Source: Rothia kristinae NBRC 15354
GTDB lineage: Bacteria; Actinomycetota; Actinomycetes; Actinomycetales; Micrococcaceae
Assembly (NCBI RefSeq): GCF_001570865.1
Contig: NZ_BCSM01000014.1
Span: 1 to 64,000 of the forward strand
Length of the DNA: 64,000 bases
Direction: 5' to 3'
The notes under the pieces were generated by a model. It ran no database searches. It was given only the letters and a program-made list of their open reading frames with translations, and was not told where the DNA came from. Shown here one piece after another: positions 47,563 to 55,993 of this stretch. The translations under genes and the position numbers were made by a program. Within the stretch, counting starts at the first letter, position 1; the number at the start of each line of letters is the position of its first letter.

Positions 47563-47891
47563 GACCGGCCGCCGTCGTTCCCGCCGCGAGCCCCGGCGAG
47601 CGGCTGGGCCGTCGACGACGGACCACGCTCGCGATCCCCGAAAAACCGTGCTGACCAGGAGAAACGCGACCATCGCAAGAAGTCCTCGATCGCCGTGGGA
47701 GCGGCCCCGCGGCCGGTGCGAACAAACCTGTGGATTCCCTCACGCAGGGTATCTCACCTCCACAGGGGCGGCTCGCGGACCCGGAACGGCCCACGCCACG
47801 GTGTCGCGGGTCACGCGCGGACCCCGAAGATCACGATTCGGTCACGATGACGGATCGGCCGACGTCGCCGCTTCGTGATCCGCGGCGGGGC

Positions 47892-48515
47892 TCAGTCCCC
47901 CAGGCTCCCGCCGGTCTCCCGCAGGTAGCAGGCGGCGCACAGGGACTCGTAGGACACGCTCGCCCCGTCGATGGCCACCTGCTGGCCGGAGAACACGAAC
48001 CGCTCCCCGATCCGGCGCCCGTTGAACAGGGCCTTGCGCCCGCACCGGCAGATGGTCTTCAGCTCCTCCAGGGAGTGGGCGACCTCCAGCAGCCGGGCGG
48101 AGCCGGTGAAGGCGCGGGTGCGGAAGTCGGTGCGGATGCCGTAGGCCAGCACGGGCACCCCGTCCAGCACCGCGATGCGCAGCAGGTCATCCACCTGGGC
48201 GCGGGTGAGGAACTGCGCCTCGTCCACCAGCAGACACGCCACCGGCGGCAGATCCACGGCCAGCATCGAGCCGTCGTCCCGCCCCTGGGCGTGGTGGGCG
48301 AATACCGCGCGGGCGTCGTCGTGCGGGCCCAGCAGGAAGCTGACCTCCCGCCGCACCCCGAGCCGGGAGACGATGCTGCCCTCCCCCTTGGTGTCCACCC
48401 GGGGCTTGGCCAGCAGGACCCGCTGGCCCCGCTCCTCGTAGTTGAAGGCCGCCTGCAGCAGCGCGGTGGACTTGCCGGAGTTCATCGCGCCGTAGCGGAA
48501 GTACAGCTTGGCCAC
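47892..48515 (-). CDS. tdk: Thymidine kinase
   Basis: This 207-residue type II thymidine kinase is a salvage enzyme that phosphorylates thymidine. Walker A is GAMNSGKST at residues 9-17, and LLVDEAQFLT is the Walker B/lasso-side motif. The zinc lobe has CRCG near residue 156 and CAAC near 194. The ATG at 48515 lies 10 nt after the ideR stop, so the two genes are probably cotranscribed, an unusual pairing. Confidence 0.95.
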   Translation of the reverse strand: MAKLYFRYGAMNSGKSTALLQAAFNYEERGQRVLLAKPRVDTKGEGSIVSRLGVRREVSFLLGPHDDARAVFAHHAQGRDDGSMLAVDLPPVACLLVDEAQFLTRAQVDDLLRIAVLDGVPVLAYGIRTDFRTRAFTGSARLLEVAHSLEELKTICRCGRKALFNGRRIGERFVFSGQQVAIDGASVSYESLCAACYLRETGGSLGD

Positions 48516-48525
48516 CGGTCCGGGA

Positions 48526-49221
48526 TCAGGCTCCGCGCTTGAGGATCAGGTGGGTGCTCACGGACTCGTCCAGGTCCAGGGAGTGGTCCTGTCCCTCGGC
48601 GCGCACCCGCACCGCGCTCTCCACCGGCTGGATGGTCACCACCGCGCCGGGGTGGATCCCGGCCTGGGAGAACTGCTGCAGCAGGTCGATGTCGGTCTGG
48701 ATGGTCTCCGGCAGGCGCGCCACGGTGAACCGGTCGGTCTCCTCCGCGTCCTGCGCGGCGATGCTCACGGGCACGGTCTTGGGGTCGTTGGCCTCGCTGC
48801 TGAGCCCCAGGACCTCCAGGCCGGGGATCGCGTTGCCGTACGGGGAGTACTTGGGGGAGTTCAGCAGCTCGACGAGCCGGCGCTCCACCCGCTCGCTCAT
48901 CACGTGCTCCCAGCGGCAGGCTTCGTCGTGCACGTGGGCGAAGTCCAGGCCGATGACGTCGGCCAGCAGCCGCTCGGCCAGCCGGTGCTTGCGCATCACG
49001 GCCACGGCCTTCTCCCGACCCTCCTGGGTCAGCGACAGGGAGCGGTCCTTCTCCACGTGGACCAGGCCGTGGCGCTCCATCCGGGCGACGGTCTGGGAGA
49101 CGGTGGGGCCGGAGTGGTCCAGGCGCTCGGCGATGCGCGCGCGCATCGGGGTGATGCCCTCCTCCTCCAGCTCCAGGATGGTGCGGAGATACATCTCCGT
49201 GGTGTCGATCAGGTCGGACAT
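48526..49221 (-). CDS. ideR: Iron-dependent repressor IdeR/DtxR
   Basis: This 231-residue DtxR-family metalloregulator is clearly IdeR-like: VDTTEMYLRTI-type start (LIDTTEMYLRTILELEEEG) and ERLDHSGPTVSQTVARMERHGL as the recognition helix. All metal ligands are at the canonical DtxR positions: Met10, His79, Glu83, His98, Cys102, Glu105 and His106. The C-terminal SH3-like domain is present. With Fe2+ it should repress iron-acquisition genes. An IdeR-like box occurs upstream of dhbB in this window. The ATG is at 49221; a TAGGAT -10 at 49278-49283 gives a leader of about 50 nt. Confidence 0.95.
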   Translation of the reverse strand: MSDLIDTTEMYLRTILELEEEGITPMRARIAERLDHSGPTVSQTVARMERHGLVHVEKDRSLSLTQEGREKAVAVMRKHRLAERLLADVIGLDFAHVHDEACRWEHVMSERVERRLVELLNSPKYSPYGNAIPGLEVLGLSSEANDPKTVPVSIAAQDAEETDRFTVARLPETIQTDIDLLQQFSQAGIHPGAVVTIQPVESAVRVRAEGQDHSLDLDESVSTHLILKRGA

Positions 49222-49439
49222 GGACGCGAGTGTCCCTTCTGCGCTGCGGACGGGCGGACGGTGTGTGTGATGCGTCCATCCTAAGCGGTCGGCCCTTCGG
49301 CCCCGTCCAGCATCCGGCCATCTTTCACCGCGGGAGGACGCCCCCGGGTCCGGCGGGCCACAATGGGGAGGGTCACCGTCGCCCCTCTTCGGCCCCACGG
49401 CCGGCCTCGGGGCGCGTCCCCCGAGCGAAGAGAGCCATC

Positions 49440-50564
49440 GTGACCGCCGAACCGACCCTGCCCCCCGAGATCCTCCCGCGCGACGGACGCTTCGGCGCGG
49501 GCCCGTCCAAGGTCCGCCCCGAGCAGGTGCGCGCCGTCGAACGCGCCGGCACCACGTTGCTGGGCACCTCCCACCGGCAGGCCCCGGTGCGCCGGCTGGT
49601 GGGGCAGATCCGGGAGGGACTCACCCAGCTGTTCGAGCTGCCCGAGGGACACGAGGTGGTGCTGGGCAACGGCGGGGCCACCGCTTTCTGGGACGCCGCG
49701 ACCTTCCAGCTGGTCCGCGAGCGGGCCGCGCACCTGAGCTTCGGGGAGTTCGGCGCCAAGTTCGCCCACGCCACCGACGCCGCCCCGCACCTGGGGGCCT
49801 CGGAGATCATCACCGCACAGCCCGGCACCCGCCCGGACCCGCGCCCGGTGGAGGGGGCCGACGTCTATGCCTGGCCGCAGAACGAGACCTCCACGGGAGT
49901 CGCCGCCCCCACCCGGCGTCCCGACTTCCTCACCCCGGACCAGCTGCTGCTGATCGACGCGACCTCGGCCGCCGGCGGGATGGCCGCGGAGGTGGCCAGC
50001 ACGGATGCCTACTACTTCTCCCCGCAGAAGAACTTCGCCTCCGACGGCGGACTGTGGGTGGCCGCGCTGTCCCCCGCGGCACTCGAGCGGATCGAACGGA
50101 TCAGCGCCGCCGGGCGCTGGACCCCGGCCTCCCTGGATCTGAGCACCGCGGTGGCCAACTCCCGGAAGAACCAGACCTACAACACCCCGGCGATCGCCAC
50201 ACTGGTGATGCTGGCCGAGCAGATCTCCTGGATCAACGACCAGGGTGGCCTGGCCTGGGCGGCCGCGCGCACCCGGGAGTCCTCGGACCTGGTCTACGCC
50301 TGGGCCGAGGCCAGCGAGGTGGCCCGCCCGTTCGTGGCCCGGGAGCAGGACCGCTCCACGGTGATCACCACGGTGGACTTCGACGACGCCGTGGACGCCG
50401 CCCGGATCGCGGGGATCCTGCGCGCGCACGGCGTCGTGGATGTGGAGCCGTACCGGAAGCTGGGGCGCAACCAGCTGCGCATCGCGACGTTCACCGCGAT
50501 CGAGCCGGCGGATGTGCAGGCGCTGCTGGCCTGCATCGATCGCATCCTCGAGCAGATCCTCTGA
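49440..50564 (+). CDS. serC: Phosphoserine aminotransferase
   Basis: This PLP-dependent enzyme makes 3-phosphoserine in serine synthesis. It has 374 residues with the actinobacterial start FGAGPSKVRPEQV and the PLP Lys197 in FSPQKNFASDGG. Substrate-binding landmarks GTSHRQAPV and NETSTGV are present. The start is a GTG at 49440; the upstream frame is non-conserved. A CACAAT -10 near 49361 would give a leader of about 67 nt. It is transcribed divergently from ideR. Confidence 0.95.
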   Translation: MTAEPTLPPEILPRDGRFGAGPSKVRPEQVRAVERAGTTLLGTSHRQAPVRRLVGQIREGLTQLFELPEGHEVVLGNGGATAFWDAATFQLVRERAAHLSFGEFGAKFAHATDAAPHLGASEIITAQPGTRPDPRPVEGADVYAWPQNETSTGVAAPTRRPDFLTPDQLLLIDATSAAGGMAAEVASTDAYYFSPQKNFASDGGLWVAALSPAALERIERISAAGRWTPASLDLSTAVANSRKNQTYNTPAIATLVMLAEQISWINDQGGLAWAAARTRESSDLVYAWAEASEVARPFVAREQDRSTVITTVDFDDAVDAARIAGILRAHGVVDVEPYRKLGRNQLRIATFTAIEPADVQALLACIDRILEQIL

Positions 50565-50571
50565 AACCCCG

Positions 50572-50588
50572 CCCGGGATGTGCCCGGG
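50572..50588. terminator. Short bidirectional hairpin between serC and the MFS gene
   Basis: CCCGGG-ATGTG-CCCGGG fills most of the 24-nt gap between the two convergent stop codons. Confidence 0.55.
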
Positions 50589-51887
50589 TCACCGAGGTTC
50601 CTGGATCTCCAGGGCCGCGGTGATCGGGTGGGTGGCCGGGCCCAGCTCCGGCTCCTCCTCTTCGCGCTCCACGCGCCAGAAGCCGCGCCGGGAGCGGTCG
50701 AAGGTCAGGTGCAGCTCCTGCGAGCGCCAGTACCAGACCAGGCCCACCAGGGCGGTGAGCAGCCCGGCCACCACAGCCACGCCCAGGCCCCAGCGGGCCC
50801 CCATGACGTCGTTGACCAGGCCCACCAGCGGCGCCCCGATGGGCGTGCCACCGAGGAACACGGCCATGTAGATGCTCAGCACCCGCCCGCGCATCGAGGG
50901 GCGGGTGGTGACCTGCACGTAGGCGTTGGCCGAGGTAATGAAGGTCAGCGCGGCCAGGCCCATCGGCACCAGCACCACCGCGAAGACGATCACGTTGGGG
51001 GCCAGCGCCCCCGCCAGGCAGGTCAGCCCGAAGGCGCCGGCGGAGCCGAAGATGAAGCGCAGCCGGGGACGGTCCCGGCGGGCGGCCATGAGCGTGCCGG
51101 TCACGGAGCCGATGGCCATCGTGGAGGAGAGGAAGCCGAACTGATCCGCCCCGTAGCCGAACTCGCTGGTGGCCATCGCGGCGATGTTGATCGCTGAGTT
51201 CATCCCGAAGGTGCCCACCAGGAACGCCCCGACGATCACCGCGAGGATGTCCGGGCGGCGTCGGATGTAGGCCAGGCCCTCGCGCATCCGGGTGTCCTCC
51301 CGGGAGACCCGGGGCATGGGCCGCAGCCTGGCGACGTCGATGCGCGCGATCGCGAGGATCATCGCCAGAAACGTCACCGTGTTGATCAGGAACAACCAGC
51401 CGGGCCCGACCGCGGCCACCAGCACCCCGGCCACGGCCGGACCGAGCATGCGCGCGACGTTGAAGGAGGTGGAGTTCAGCGCGACCGCGTTGGGCAGGTC
51501 CCGGTCCGGGACGAGGTTGGAGACGAAGGTCTGGCGCACCGGGGTGTCCAGGGCGGTGACCACCCCCAGGGCCAGGGCGAAGATGTAGACGTGCCACATC
51601 TGGGCGTGGCCGGAGAGCACCAGCAGCCCCAGGCCCAGCCCCAGCAGGGCCTGAGCCCCCTGGGTCCAGAACAGCACGCGACGCCGGTCCAGGCGGTCCG
51701 CCAGCACCCCGGCGTAGGGGGCGAGGAACAGCTGGGGCACGAACTGCAGGGCCGTGACGATGCCCATCGCGGTGGAGTCCTCGTGGGACAGGGAGTTGAA
51801 CACCAGCCAGTCCTGGCCGATGCGCTGCATCCACGTGCCCACGTTGGACACCAGCGCCCCGGCGAACCAGATGCGGTAGTTGCGCAC
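50589..51887 (-). CDS. MFS transporter (MFS_3/TMS-type) with uncertain start
   Basis: This protein of about 432 residues has twelve hydrophobic segments, beginning VRNYRIWFAGALVSNVGTWMQRIGQDWLVF, characteristic of the EntS-like MFS_3 family. The tail is acidic. The GTG at 51887 is the only canonical start after the in-frame stop, but it has no ribosome binding site at proper distance and truncates the usual N-terminus. The in-frame sequence upstream reads T-S-T-T-T-A-E-T from an ACG at 51941, preceded by GGTGAGGG. This looks like an original ATG changed to ACG. The substrate is unknown. Confidence 0.85.
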   Translation of the reverse strand: MRNYRIWFAGALVSNVGTWMQRIGQDWLVFNSLSHEDSTAMGIVTALQFVPQLFLAPYAGVLADRLDRRRVLFWTQGAQALLGLGLGLLVLSGHAQMWHVYIFALALGVVTALDTPVRQTFVSNLVPDRDLPNAVALNSTSFNVARMLGPAVAGVLVAAVGPGWLFLINTVTFLAMILAIARIDVARLRPMPRVSREDTRMREGLAYIRRRPDILAVIVGAFLVGTFGMNSAINIAAMATSEFGYGADQFGFLSSTMAIGSVTGTLMAARRDRPRLRFIFGSAGAFGLTCLAGALAPNVIVFAVVLVPMGLAALTFITSANAYVQVTTRPSMRGRVLSIYMAVFLGGTPIGAPLVGLVNDVMGARWGLGVAVVAGLLTALVGLVWYWRSQELHLTFDRSRRGFWRVEREEEEPELGPATHPITAALEIQEPR

Positions 51888-51963
51888 GCGCAGGGAGCGG
51901 AAGGTGCCTCCGCCGGCGGTCTCGGCTGTGGTGGTGCTCGTGTGCCCTCACCTCTCCTCTCGA

Positions 51964-51983
51964 CCCGGGTCCGCGGACCCGGG
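51964..51983 (-). terminator. Perfect 20-bp palindrome after the DUF3027 gene
   Basis: CCCGGGTCCG/CGGACCCGGG, 5 nt past the DUF3027 stop and upstream of the MFS gene. It probably terminates the csp-DUF3027 transcript. Confidence 0.55.
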
Positions 51984-51988
51984 ATGGC

Positions 51989-52609
51989 TCACCGCCCGGC
52001 GGTCTGGGTCTCGGTGCTGTGCTGCTGGGAGGTCGCCTCGGCGGCGCCCGCCTCGGTCCGGCGGCCCTGCTCGGAGCCCTCACCATCGGCGGCGTCCTGC
52101 GCGGGGGTCTCCTGCTCGTCGGCCGACTGCTCGGTCGACTCGGCGCCGTCCTGCGCGGCGCCGCCCTGAGCGGCGGTCCCCTGATCGGCCTTGCGCTGCG
52201 CTGCCAGCTCCTCGGGGCGCACCCGCTCGGACCAGGGCACCCACTCCGGGGAGAGCAGGGCATCGGGTCCGGGCAGCAGGCCCACCTCGCACACGGTCGC
52301 GGTCTTGGACCGCGGGGCCCGGGAGAGCGTGGCGAACCAGCTCCAGCCGCGGTAGCCCTTCAGCGTGCACTCGAACAGGTGGGTGGAGAGACGATCCTCC
52401 TCCCCGCGCACCTCGTGGCCCTCGCCGAGGGTCGAGGCGTCGGTGATCTCCAGGATCCCGGCGCGGGCGGTGTCCACGGCGGCGGCCAGCACCTCATCGG
52501 GGGTGGAGCGGCGCCGACGCCGGGGCTTGGCGGCATCGCCCAGCAGCGGCTGGGCCTCGGGTGTCTGTGTGCTCTCCTGCGCGTCGGTGCGCTCGGCCAT
52601 CGGGCTCAC
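51989..52609 (-). CDS. DUF3027 family protein
   Basis: This actinobacterial protein has about 206 residues. It has a conserved middle (TPDEVLAAAVDTARAGILEI, GYRGWSWFATLSRAPRSKTATVCEVGLLPG, LLSPEWVPWSERVRPEEL) and a disordered acidic, Gln-rich tail of about 75 residues. DUF3027 genes are regularly next to a cold-shock protein gene, as here, but the function is unknown. The GTG at 52609 overlaps the csp stop by 4 nt (GTGA) and suggests coupling; the ATG at 52600 is the alternative. Confidence 0.82.
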   Translation of the reverse strand: MSPMAERTDAQESTQTPEAQPLLGDAAKPRRRRRSTPDEVLAAAVDTARAGILEITDASTLGEGHEVRGEEDRLSTHLFECTLKGYRGWSWFATLSRAPRSKTATVCEVGLLPGPDALLSPEWVPWSERVRPEELAAQRKADQGTAAQGGAAQDGAESTEQSADEQETPAQDAADGEGSEQGRRTEAGAAEATSQQHSTETQTAGR

Positions 52610-52986
52610 GCGTCCAGCTCGTCGGCGACGGTGCGCAGGATCGAGGCGGTCTTGCGCCCGACCGCGCGATCCGGGTAGCGGCCGCGCCGCAGGGTGTTGG
52701 AGACCCCGTCCAGCAGCTTGATCAGGTCCTCGGTGATCACCGCCATCTCCTCGGCGGGCTTGCGGTGGTTCTTGACCGAGGAGGGCATCCGATCCAGGAC
52801 GCGCGCGGACAGCGCCTGGGCGCCGCGGCGACCCTCGGCGATGCCGAACTCCAGGCGGGTCCCGGCGCGCACCTTCGCTCCGGTGGGCAGGGCGGAGGCC
52901 GGCAGGAAGACCTCCTGGCCGTCCTCGGCGGCCACGAACCCGAAGCCCTTCTGCTCGTCGTACCACTTCACTTTTCCGGTGGGCAT
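52606..52986 (-). CDS. Cold-shock domain protein with C-terminal extension
   Basis: This 126-residue protein has a cold-shock domain in the first 67 residues, with RNP1-like KGFGFV (13-18) and RNP2-like VFLP (26-29). A helical, basic extension follows (KPAEEMAVITEDLIKLLDGV...), absent from 67-residue CspA. It binds single-stranded RNA or DNA and probably melts mRNA structure. The ATG at 52986 has GAAGGAAG upstream. A TATGAT -10 at 53190-53195 predicts an unusually long leader of nearly 200 nt, as in cold-inducible csp mRNAs. DUF3027 follows with a GTGA overlap. Confidence 0.9.
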   Translation of the reverse strand: MPTGKVKWYDEQKGFGFVAAEDGQEVFLPASALPTGAKVRAGTRLEFGIAEGRRGAQALSARVLDRMPSSVKNHRKPAEEMAVITEDLIKLLDGVSNTLRRGRYPDRAVGRKTASILRTVADELDA

Positions 52987-53189
52987 GGTCTGCTTCCTTC
53001 GCTGCATCGGTGTCGGGGCGCGGGGAGGCCCCGAGGCGCTCCCCGGCGGGGACGCGACGGCGCGTCGGGTTCCCCGGCGCCGTCCGGGCGGGGCGCGCCG
53101 CCGCCCTCGACCGGTGCATCCTCGCGGGTCCCTTCGGCGGGACCGGCGGACCGGGCGGCGTGCGGCGCGAAACGTCAGTATCGGTGTCG

Positions 53190-53195
53190 ATCATA
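53190..53195 (-). promoter_or_regulatory. -10 element of the csp promoter
   Basis: TATGAT on the minus strand, about 200 nt upstream of the csp ATG. The leader between holds several GC-rich inverted repeats and no gene. Confidence 0.5.
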
Positions 53196-53254
53196 CAGGG
53201 CGGCAGGGTCCCCGTCCCGGGCGTTCGCCGTGGGCCGGGGCGCGCGCCGCACGG

Positions 53255-53260
53255 TACCGT
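53255..53260 (+). promoter_or_regulatory. -10 element of a leaderless promoter
   Basis: TACCGT, 7 nt, then the ATG at 53268. Confidence 0.55.
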
Positions 53261-53267
53261 GGTGCCC

Positions 53268-53540
53268 ATGACCCGCTCCGCCTCACCGCAGCCCGCCGCC
53301 CCCACCCCCTCCCCCCGACGGGAAGGGGACGACTCGCGCGCCGTCGCGGTGACCGCCGCGGCCGGCGGGATCCTCGGGGTGCTGGCGGCCCTGGTCGGCG
53401 TCGGGATGCTGGTGGCCAAGGCCTTCGGCGCCCACCCGTGGCCCGTCATCAGCCAGATCCCGCTGCTGATGCTGCCCGTGGCGTTCCTGCTGCTGATGGC
53501 CGCGCTGATCCTGGCCGTGCGGCGTCGTCGTCGGGTCTGA
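53268..53540 (+). CDS. Small two-TM membrane protein
   Basis: The 90-residue protein has a hydrophilic N-terminus (about 1-25), two hydrophobic segments (about 27-48 and 60-82) and a basic RRRRRV C-terminus. It is not assigned to a family. The start follows from the leaderless TACCGT-N7-ATG arrangement. It lies between csp and the two-component system and ends 88 nt before the response regulator. Confidence 0.7.
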   Translation: MTRSASPQPAAPTPSPRREGDDSRAVAVTAAAGGILGVLAALVGVGMLVAKAFGAHPWPVISQIPLLMLPVAFLLLMAALILAVRRRRRV

Positions 53541-53615
53541 CAGCGCCCGGAACCCGCCCGAGCCGCTCGCAGCGGATATCCGAGAGACGCTCAGGAATCC
53601 CCCAGGGACCTGCGG

Positions 53616-53621
53616 GACACT
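53616..53621 (+). promoter_or_regulatory. -10-like element before the response regulator
   Basis: GACACT, 7 nt, then the GTG at 53629. It is a weak hexamer but at the same spacing as the other leaderless promoters. Confidence 0.4.
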
Positions 53622-53628
53622 GACCAGC

Positions 53629-54333
53629 GTGAAGAAGACACAGCCTGAAGCCAAACTCCTGGTCGTCGACGACGAGCCCAACATCCTCGAGCTGCTGGCG
53701 ACCTCCCTGCGCTTCGCCGGATTCGAGGTGGTCACCGCCTCCAACGGACGCGAGGCCCTGGACAAGGCCACCGCGGAGACACCGGACCTGGCGGTGCTGG
53801 ACGTGATGCTCCCCGACATGGACGGCTTCACCGTGACCCGCCGGATCCGCGCGACCGGGCTGGTGTTCCCGATCCTCTTCCTCACCGCCAAGGACGACAC
53901 CGAGGACAAGGTCACGGGCCTGACCGTCGGCGGCGATGATTACGTGACCAAGCCGTTCAGCCTGGACGAGGTCGTGGCCCGCATCCGCGCGGTGCTGCGG
54001 CGCACCCAGGCGCTGGAGGAGGACTCCCGGCTGCGCGTGGAGGACCTGGTCCTGGACGACGACGCCCACGAGGTCTTCCGCGGGGACCGGGAGATCGACC
54101 TATCCCCCACCGAGTTCAAGCTGCTGCGCTACCTCATGCTCAACCCCAACCGGGTGCTGTCCAAGGCGCAGATCCTGGACCACGTGTGGGAGTACGACTT
54201 CAACGGGGATGCCTCCATCGTGGAGTCCTACATCTCCTACCTGCGCCGGAAGATCGACAACGACAAGACCCAGCCGGCCCTGATCCACACCAAGCGCGGC
54301 GTGGGCTACCTGCTGCGCACCTCCAAGCACTAG
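53629..54333 (+). CDS. OmpR/PhoB-family response regulator
   Basis: The 234-residue regulator has a receiver domain with acidic pocket Asp14/Asp15, phospho-acceptor Asp58 (LAVLDVMLPDMDG) and Lys108 (DYVTKPF). A C-terminal winged-helix domain follows (LSPTEFKLLRYLMLNPNRV, ESYISYLRRKID, RGVGYLLR). The GTG at 53629 probably starts a leaderless message. The sensor kinase gene starts 6 nt downstream without a ribosome binding site, so the pair is coupled. It resembles actinobacterial TrcR-type regulators, but the signal is unknown. Confidence 0.93.
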   Translation: MKKTQPEAKLLVVDDEPNILELLATSLRFAGFEVVTASNGREALDKATAETPDLAVLDVMLPDMDGFTVTRRIRATGLVFPILFLTAKDDTEDKVTGLTVGGDDYVTKPFSLDEVVARIRAVLRRTQALEEDSRLRVEDLVLDDDAHEVFRGDREIDLSPTEFKLLRYLMLNPNRVLSKAQILDHVWEYDFNGDASIVESYISYLRRKIDNDKTQPALIHTKRGVGYLLRTSKH

Positions 54334-54339
54334 CCTTCC

Positions 54340-55839
54340 GTGTCCGCCGTCACCGATCGGGTCCGCAACTCCCGGCTGGGGGCGCTGTCCCTGCGCACCC
54401 AGCTGGTCATGCTGACCGGGCTGCTGCTGGTCCTGGCCATCGCGGTGATGGGCCTGGTGTCCATCTCCGCGCTGCGCGCTCAGCTGGTCTCCCAGATGGA
54501 CTCGGACATGTCCGCCAACGCCTCCTCTCTGGCCCGCTCCCTGGGTCAGCGCAGCGGCGGGGACGATTCCGCGCAGGATTCGCAGTACGCCGCCTACCTG
54601 CTGGATGCCGACGGCAACCTGGTGGACTCCGCGAACACCTCCCACCTGGACTCCACCCCCGTGCTCACGGGATGGACCCACGACACCGTGGACCGCTTCT
54701 CCGGCCAGGGCTTCACCGTGCCCGGGGTGGGCGGGGGCACGCAGTGGCGGATCACGCCCTTCTCCCTGTCCGGCACGGACAAGTCCATGATCGTCGCCTC
54801 CCCCCTGAACCGGGTGGAGCAGACCGTGGCGCTGGTGGGCATGCTGACCCTGGCCTTCGGGTTGGCGACGCTGCTGGCCGCCATCGCCCTGGGGTGGGTG
54901 CTGGTCACCCGCGCCTTCGAGCCGCTGGCCCGGGTGGAGCGCACCGCCGCGCGGATCGCCGCCGGGGACCTGTCCCAGCGCATCGAGCGGTACAACCCGC
55001 GCACCGAGCTGGGGCGGCTGTCCATGTCCCTGAACGTGATGCTGACCCGCATCGAGGAGGCCTTCGACGCCCGCAAGCGCTCGGAGGTGAAGATGCGCCG
55101 ATTCGTCGGGGACGCCTCCCACGAGCTGCGCACGCCCCTCGTCACGATCCGCGGGTACTCGGAGCTGTACCGGCACGGCGCGCTGCAGAGCGAGGAGGAC
55201 ATCGCCAAGGCGATGAGCCGGATCGAGGCGGAATCCGTGCGGATGGGCCGTCTCGTGGAGGACCTGCTGATGCTGGCCCGCCTGGACGAAAACCGACCGG
55301 GCGAGTCCCAGCGGGTGGATCTGATGGAGCTGGCCCAGGACGCCGCGGACGACGCCGAGGCCAGCGCCCCGGACCGGGTGGTGCGGGTGGTGGGGCTGGA
55401 GGACGGCCCGGCCCTGCCCGCCCCGGTCTTCGGCGACGAGGCCCGGCTGCGCCAGGTCCTGGCGAACCTCGTGACCAACGCGATCCGCTACACCCCGGCA
55501 AGCAGCCCGATCGAGCTGGCGGTGGGCGTGCAGCCCGGCATCGACGGCGGCTTCGTCTCGGTGCTGAAGGTCGTGGACCACGGCCCCGGCATCGAGGGCG
55601 AGGAGGCGGAGAAGGTCTTCCAGCGCTTCTACCGGGCGGACACCTCCCGGACCCGGGAGACGGGCGGGACGGGGCTGGGCCTGGCCATCGTCGCGGCGAT
55701 CGTGGACCAGCACCACGGCACGGTGCGCGTCGAGCAGACCCCGGGCGGCGGGACGAGCATGGTCGTGCGGATCCCGCAGCTGCGCACCGACGCCGACGGC
55801 GCCGCCCTGGATCCCCATTCGGGGGAGATCAGGGAATGA
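54340..55839 (+). CDS. Sensor histidine kinase
   Basis: The 499-residue membrane kinase has TM1 about 22-44, an extracytoplasmic sensor of about 118 residues, TM2 about 163-189 and a HAMP domain 190-243. The dimerisation domain has phospho-His261 in GDASHELRTPL, and the ATPase domain has NLVTNAIRYTP, DHGPGI and GGTGLGLAIV. It is the partner of the response regulator 6 nt upstream. The GTG start at 54340 lacks a visible ribosome binding site. The sensor domain has no recognised ligand-binding motif. Confidence 0.93.
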   Translation: MSAVTDRVRNSRLGALSLRTQLVMLTGLLLVLAIAVMGLVSISALRAQLVSQMDSDMSANASSLARSLGQRSGGDDSAQDSQYAAYLLDADGNLVDSANTSHLDSTPVLTGWTHDTVDRFSGQGFTVPGVGGGTQWRITPFSLSGTDKSMIVASPLNRVEQTVALVGMLTLAFGLATLLAAIALGWVLVTRAFEPLARVERTAARIAAGDLSQRIERYNPRTELGRLSMSLNVMLTRIEEAFDARKRSEVKMRRFVGDASHELRTPLVTIRGYSELYRHGALQSEEDIAKAMSRIEAESVRMGRLVEDLLMLARLDENRPGESQRVDLMELAQDAADDAEASAPDRVVRVVGLEDGPALPAPVFGDEARLRQVLANLVTNAIRYTPASSPIELAVGVQPGIDGGFVSVLKVVDHGPGIEGEEAEKVFQRFYRADTSRTRETGGTGLGLAIVAAIVDQHHGTVRVEQTPGGGTSMVVRIPQLRTDADGAALDPHSGEIRE

Positions 55840-55907
55840 TCGCGGGGTTCTCCACAGAACCCCGGTGCTGCGGGGTCCGAAGCGGTTCGGGGACTCGCCT
55901 GTCGGCC

Positions 55908-55913
55908 TAGTCT
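55908..55913 (+). promoter_or_regulatory. -10 element upstream of the WXG100 gene
   Basis: TAGTCT; the predicted start is near 55921, giving a 73-nt leader to the WXG100 ATG. An ATG sits exactly 7 nt downstream but in another frame. Confidence 0.5.
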
Positions 55914-55993
55914 CCTGGGCATGGGCACGCCGATCGGCGGCTCACCGCCCGCCCCGCGGAACCTCCGCCGGGCGCCGTTCGAAGGAGACCATC

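Noticed and set aside
47725..47766. DnaA-box-like words (CTGTGGATTCC and TCCACAGG) suggesting an origin; a similar TCATCCACA word occurs near 22457
   Set aside because: Isolated imperfect matches with no cluster of boxes, AT-rich unwinding region or dnaA/dnaN neighbours.
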